Below, one piece after another: positions 35,093 through 37,387 of a DNA stretch of 37,387 bases. The first letter of the stretch is position 1. Every line of letters starts with the position of its first letter. The translations under genes and the position numbers were made by a program. The notes below the pieces were generated by a model, which saw only the letters and a program-made list of their open reading frames with translations, made no database searches and had not been told where the DNA came from. Source of the DNA: a virus; IMG/VR virus record IMGVR_UViG_3300038326_000298, positions 1 through 37,387 of that record. One strand, written 5' to 3'.

Positions 35093-37387
35093 ATGGCTGA
35101 GAACTACGGAAATGACGTATCTAATGTGTTAGAGACTCTTAAATATAACTTCTCTAACGTAGTATGGCAGGCGGGAAAACCCCCGCTTGACAGTGAACTA
35201 AACTTAGTTGGGCAAGTGAACTGGGAGAATTTAGCGGAACAGTTAAGAAATACTACCCATAGTGGCTTTCTTTTAGATCCATTGAGGGCAGAAAAAGACT
35301 ACTTTTTCTATGAGGAATCTTCTAACTATTTTGAAATAAATAGAGGTTTGGATAATCCTCTTGTTGCACTAGTAAATGGTTGGGTAGTTCCTGTGATAGG
35401 GTGTAACTCAGATGATGGTGTTAAAAATGTTATCACACTACCACCACCACCCTTAACGGAAGCGAGAACAGATATAGTATTTCTTGAAGTTTGGAGAGCC
35501 GTTGTTTCTCCAAACAATGCTGTCAATAAGCCTCAGAATAATGCGATATATCCTTATGGGAACGTGCAATACACACAGGATTCTTTACCCGACGAGATGG
35601 TAGACGCAAATGTTGGTTTTGAAACTACAAAGCGAGTGCAAGTACAATATAGACTCAGAGTTACGGAAGGAAATAACACTATTGAAGAGTACCTTGAGGG
35701 TTTAGGGTCTTTAGACCTGTATGCACAAGGTACTGCCAATCTCCCTGTATTAAATTATACTTTCACTAACATGGGTGAAGAACTCGGTGATGTAGGTCTG
35801 TGGAGAGCGGGTTCTGGAGACGATCAGAGTAAAAACGATCTCGGTTGTGTTGACGGCTATGTATATACAATTCCTGTCTGTGCTGTGTTTAGAAGAAACG
35901 GTGGTGGCTATACTGCTGTGGAGCTGAACCAACAGCATCCAAGCCACAATGGTTCTGTAACAAGAACCCCAAGTGGTTCAAAAGGGTTGTTAAAAAACCT
36001 CACGCTTACAAATCTTCTTGGAGATTCAGACATAGGGGATATTCCTGTGCAGAATCTAATTGGTTCTGGATTTGATGACATTCTATTCTTCCAAGGTGGA
36101 GATCCTCTTTTTGCCACTATAGGAGAGGGGGTCCAAAGAGAAATAGTTAAGTTAGATAGTATTTCTACAGCACAAAACATTATTCATATTGTCTCAAGAG
36201 GTCATGGTGGGACTCAAGGAAAGCCTCATCAAGCAGGTACTTCTATCAAAAGGTTCAATGAGCGTTCAGATAATCTCTATGCCGACCAAGTGCATAAGAA
36301 CGACTTGCTTGACCTTCGCCATGCTGTGGGTCTTGGAAGTTGGGATTACACACAACTCCTTAACAATGCCGTTTCTTCTCTTATTTCTAATAACCTCAGA
36401 ACGACTATGAAGCAAGCAGGGACAGGTAGCTTCTCTAAGGGTACTGTGATTGAAGAAGTGTCTGTATTCTCCACAGATAATACATTCACCTACTGCACGA
36501 TAAGAGATAAAACTAACGCTGTTCGTCAAGTGTGGTCAGACGCTTCTGCATTTCAGAGTGAGATCACTTGCTTACTTGACATGAGTAATGGAAACCCATT
36601 AGACGCTCAAGGTCTTGACGTAAATACAAAACTATCTTGGACAATCGGTGCAGACTTTCAGCCAAGAGGTTATTTTAACAACTTAAGTAATGGTACTTGT
36701 TTGTTCTTTAAGATCGGTGGAGAAACAGGTACGGGTGGTCTAAGATCAGGAATAAATCAAAATCAATCTACAGTAAGGTTTGTTTCTCCTAAAGAAATGG
36801 AAGGTAGATTCAGTCCCTTCAAGATTTCCTTCCCGACTCATAATAGACCTAATGCAGAAGACCCACTAGATAACGGAACGCAAGGACTTTATACTTCTCC
36901 AACAAGAGAAAGCAACTTTGAAGAACCTTATATTGTTCTTGGAACTTCTTTATTGCCAGACACTGTTTCTTCTACCCTCGATACTCAGATTTTCAATCGC
37001 ACTTTCAACGGGGATAAAGTTTGGGTAGTTAAAACAAACACCAACTACATCAATGTAAAAAACAATCTTGTTTTAAACAGTACGACTACTTTAAGTAACT
37101 TAATTACAGATAGTAATGTCTACCCATCAGGTTTTTACTCAAAGGCTTATCTTGTAGCTTTTGGAGATACAACAGTATCAACCAACAATGGTTGTTTTAA
37201 GATTATTGGAGCAGGAGACATTACACCTATTAATAGCTCTTTAAATACTCCAATGTCTGCTCAGGACTTACCTTTCTGCCTATTTCTTAAGAGAGTAGGT
37301 TCTTCCGATGATGTCTTTGCTAACTCAGCAGGTAATCTTACGTTAGAAATAAGAACACAAACTTTAGATTCAAGAGATACAGATAAC
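35093..37387 (+). CDS. Fibre adaptor-like tail protein (SELN motif), paralogue 2, 3' end outside window
   Basis: The frame starts with TAAGGAG 10 bases before the ATG and stays open to the right edge, giving 765 residues so far. It is a paralogue of the protein at 14335. The two align without gaps from the start: VVWQAGKPPLDSELNLVGQV at residues 23-42 matches VVFQDGKSVLDSELNLSQEI at the same numbers. RTDIVFLEVW, KRVQVQYRLRV, VDGYVYTIPVCAVFRR and NDLLDLRHAV follow in the same order. It lacks the inserted domain of paralogue 1, and instead has its own stretch with IIHIVSRGHGGTQGKPHQAG before the DLLDLR block. The rest is beta-rich. It probably starts a second fibre cassette continuing to the right. 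The adaptor role is inferred. Confidence 0.85.
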   Translation, partial: MAENYGNDVSNVLETLKYNFSNVVWQAGKPPLDSELNLVGQVNWENLAEQLRNTTHSGFLLDPLRAEKDYFFYEESSNYFEINRGLDNPLVALVNGWVVPVIGCNSDDGVKNVITLPPPPLTEARTDIVFLEVWRAVVSPNNAVNKPQNNAIYPYGNVQYTQDSLPDEMVDANVGFETTKRVQVQYRLRVTEGNNTIEEYLEGLGSLDLYAQGTANLPVLNYTFTNMGEELGDVGLWRAGSGDDQSKNDLGCVDGYVYTIPVCAVFRRNGGGYTAVELNQQHPSHNGSVTRTPSGSKGLLKNLTLTNLLGDSDIGDIPVQNLIGSGFDDILFFQGGDPLFATIGEGVQREIVKLDSISTAQNIIHIVSRGHGGTQGKPHQAGTSIKRFNERSDNLYADQVHKNDLLDLRHAVGLGSWDYTQLLNNAVSSLISNNLRTTMKQAGTGSFSKGTVIEEVSVFSTDNTFTYCTIRDKTNAVRQVWSDASAFQSEITCLLDMSNGNPLDAQGLDVNTKLSWTIGADFQPRGYFNNLSNGTCLFFKIGGETGTGGLRSGINQNQSTVRFVSPKEMEGRFSPFKISFPTHNRPNAEDPLDNGTQGLYTSPTRESNFEEPYIVLGTSLLPDTVSSTLDTQIFNRTFNGDKVWVVKTNTNYINVKNNLVLNSTTTLSNLITDSNVYPSGFYSKAYLVAFGDTTVSTNNGCFKIIGAGDITPINSSLNTPMSAQDLPFCLFLKRVGSSDDVFANSAGNLTLEIRTQTLDSRDTDN
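35168..35189 (+). promoter_or_regulatory. GC-rich hairpin in the 5' coding region of paralogue 2
   Basis: CAGGCGGG (35168-35175) pairs with CCCGCTTG (35182-35189) over 8 bp with one G-U wobble and a 6-base loop. It lies about 75-95 bases after the start codon, close to the coding position of the hairpin in the other adaptor gene. The sequences of the two hairpins are unrelated. Confidence 0.35.

Noticed and set aside
1-37387. Recoded stop codons as in some large phages
   Set aside because: TAA, TAG and TGA each terminate a gene right before a good ribosome binding site or overlapping start, and no gene is broken by in-frame stops.
1-37387. tRNA genes, CRISPR arrays, insertion sequences
   Set aside because: No gap is long enough for a tRNA with flanks except 13617-13705, which has no cloverleaf. 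No regularly spaced direct repeats or transposase motifs were seen.

Overview
This window looks like part of the late structural region of a large tailed phage (or prophage) with a contractile tail. All ten genes lie on the + strand. They are packed with gaps of at most about 90 bases and several 1- to 4-base start/stop overlaps, and nearly all have a clear AGGAG-type ribosome binding site. The DNA is AT-rich (high-30s percent G+C by eye). The standard genetic code fits: TAA, TAG and TGA all end genes. I found no tRNA, integrase, transposase, CRISPR array or metabolic gene. The host cannot be named from this sequence; the strong Shine-Dalgarno sites only say that it is a bacterium.

Layout. 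(1) 2-3808: a Lys/Glu-rich, mostly helical protein of unknown role, open at the left edge. (2) 3879-12801: a baseplate block consisting of a gp25/W-like wedge protein, a much enlarged baseplate J-like protein, and a 1533-aa protein in the position that gene I holds in the P2 order W-J-I. The third protein carries three HxH motifs and an acidic tandem repeat. (3) 12849-14323: two small paralogous beta-rich tail proteins. (4) 14335-37387: a fibre block with an adaptor-like protein, a 1349-aa beta-rich protein, a 4227-aa giant beta-rich protein, a 232-aa protein, and a second adaptor-like protein cut by the right edge. The second adaptor is a clear paralogue of the first.

How it probably works (inference). 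The gp25/W- and J-like proteins form the baseplate wedge, and the 1533-aa protein and the small beta proteins decorate or extend it. The adaptor paralogues, which share a SELN motif at identical residue numbers, would attach very large fibre or adhesin proteins to the baseplate. The adaptor gene recurs after the giant gene, so the locus may contain repeated fibre cassettes, with a second one continuing beyond the window.

Signals beyond the genes. There are two 11-bp inverted repeats just before ribosome binding sites. The heptamer TATTTCT/AGAAATA is strikingly frequent in both orientations and all reading frames. I saw no GCGC or CGCG tetramers by eye. One adaptor paralogue has a domain of about 110 residues that the other lacks. 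No stretch of 300 bases or more lacks a gene.
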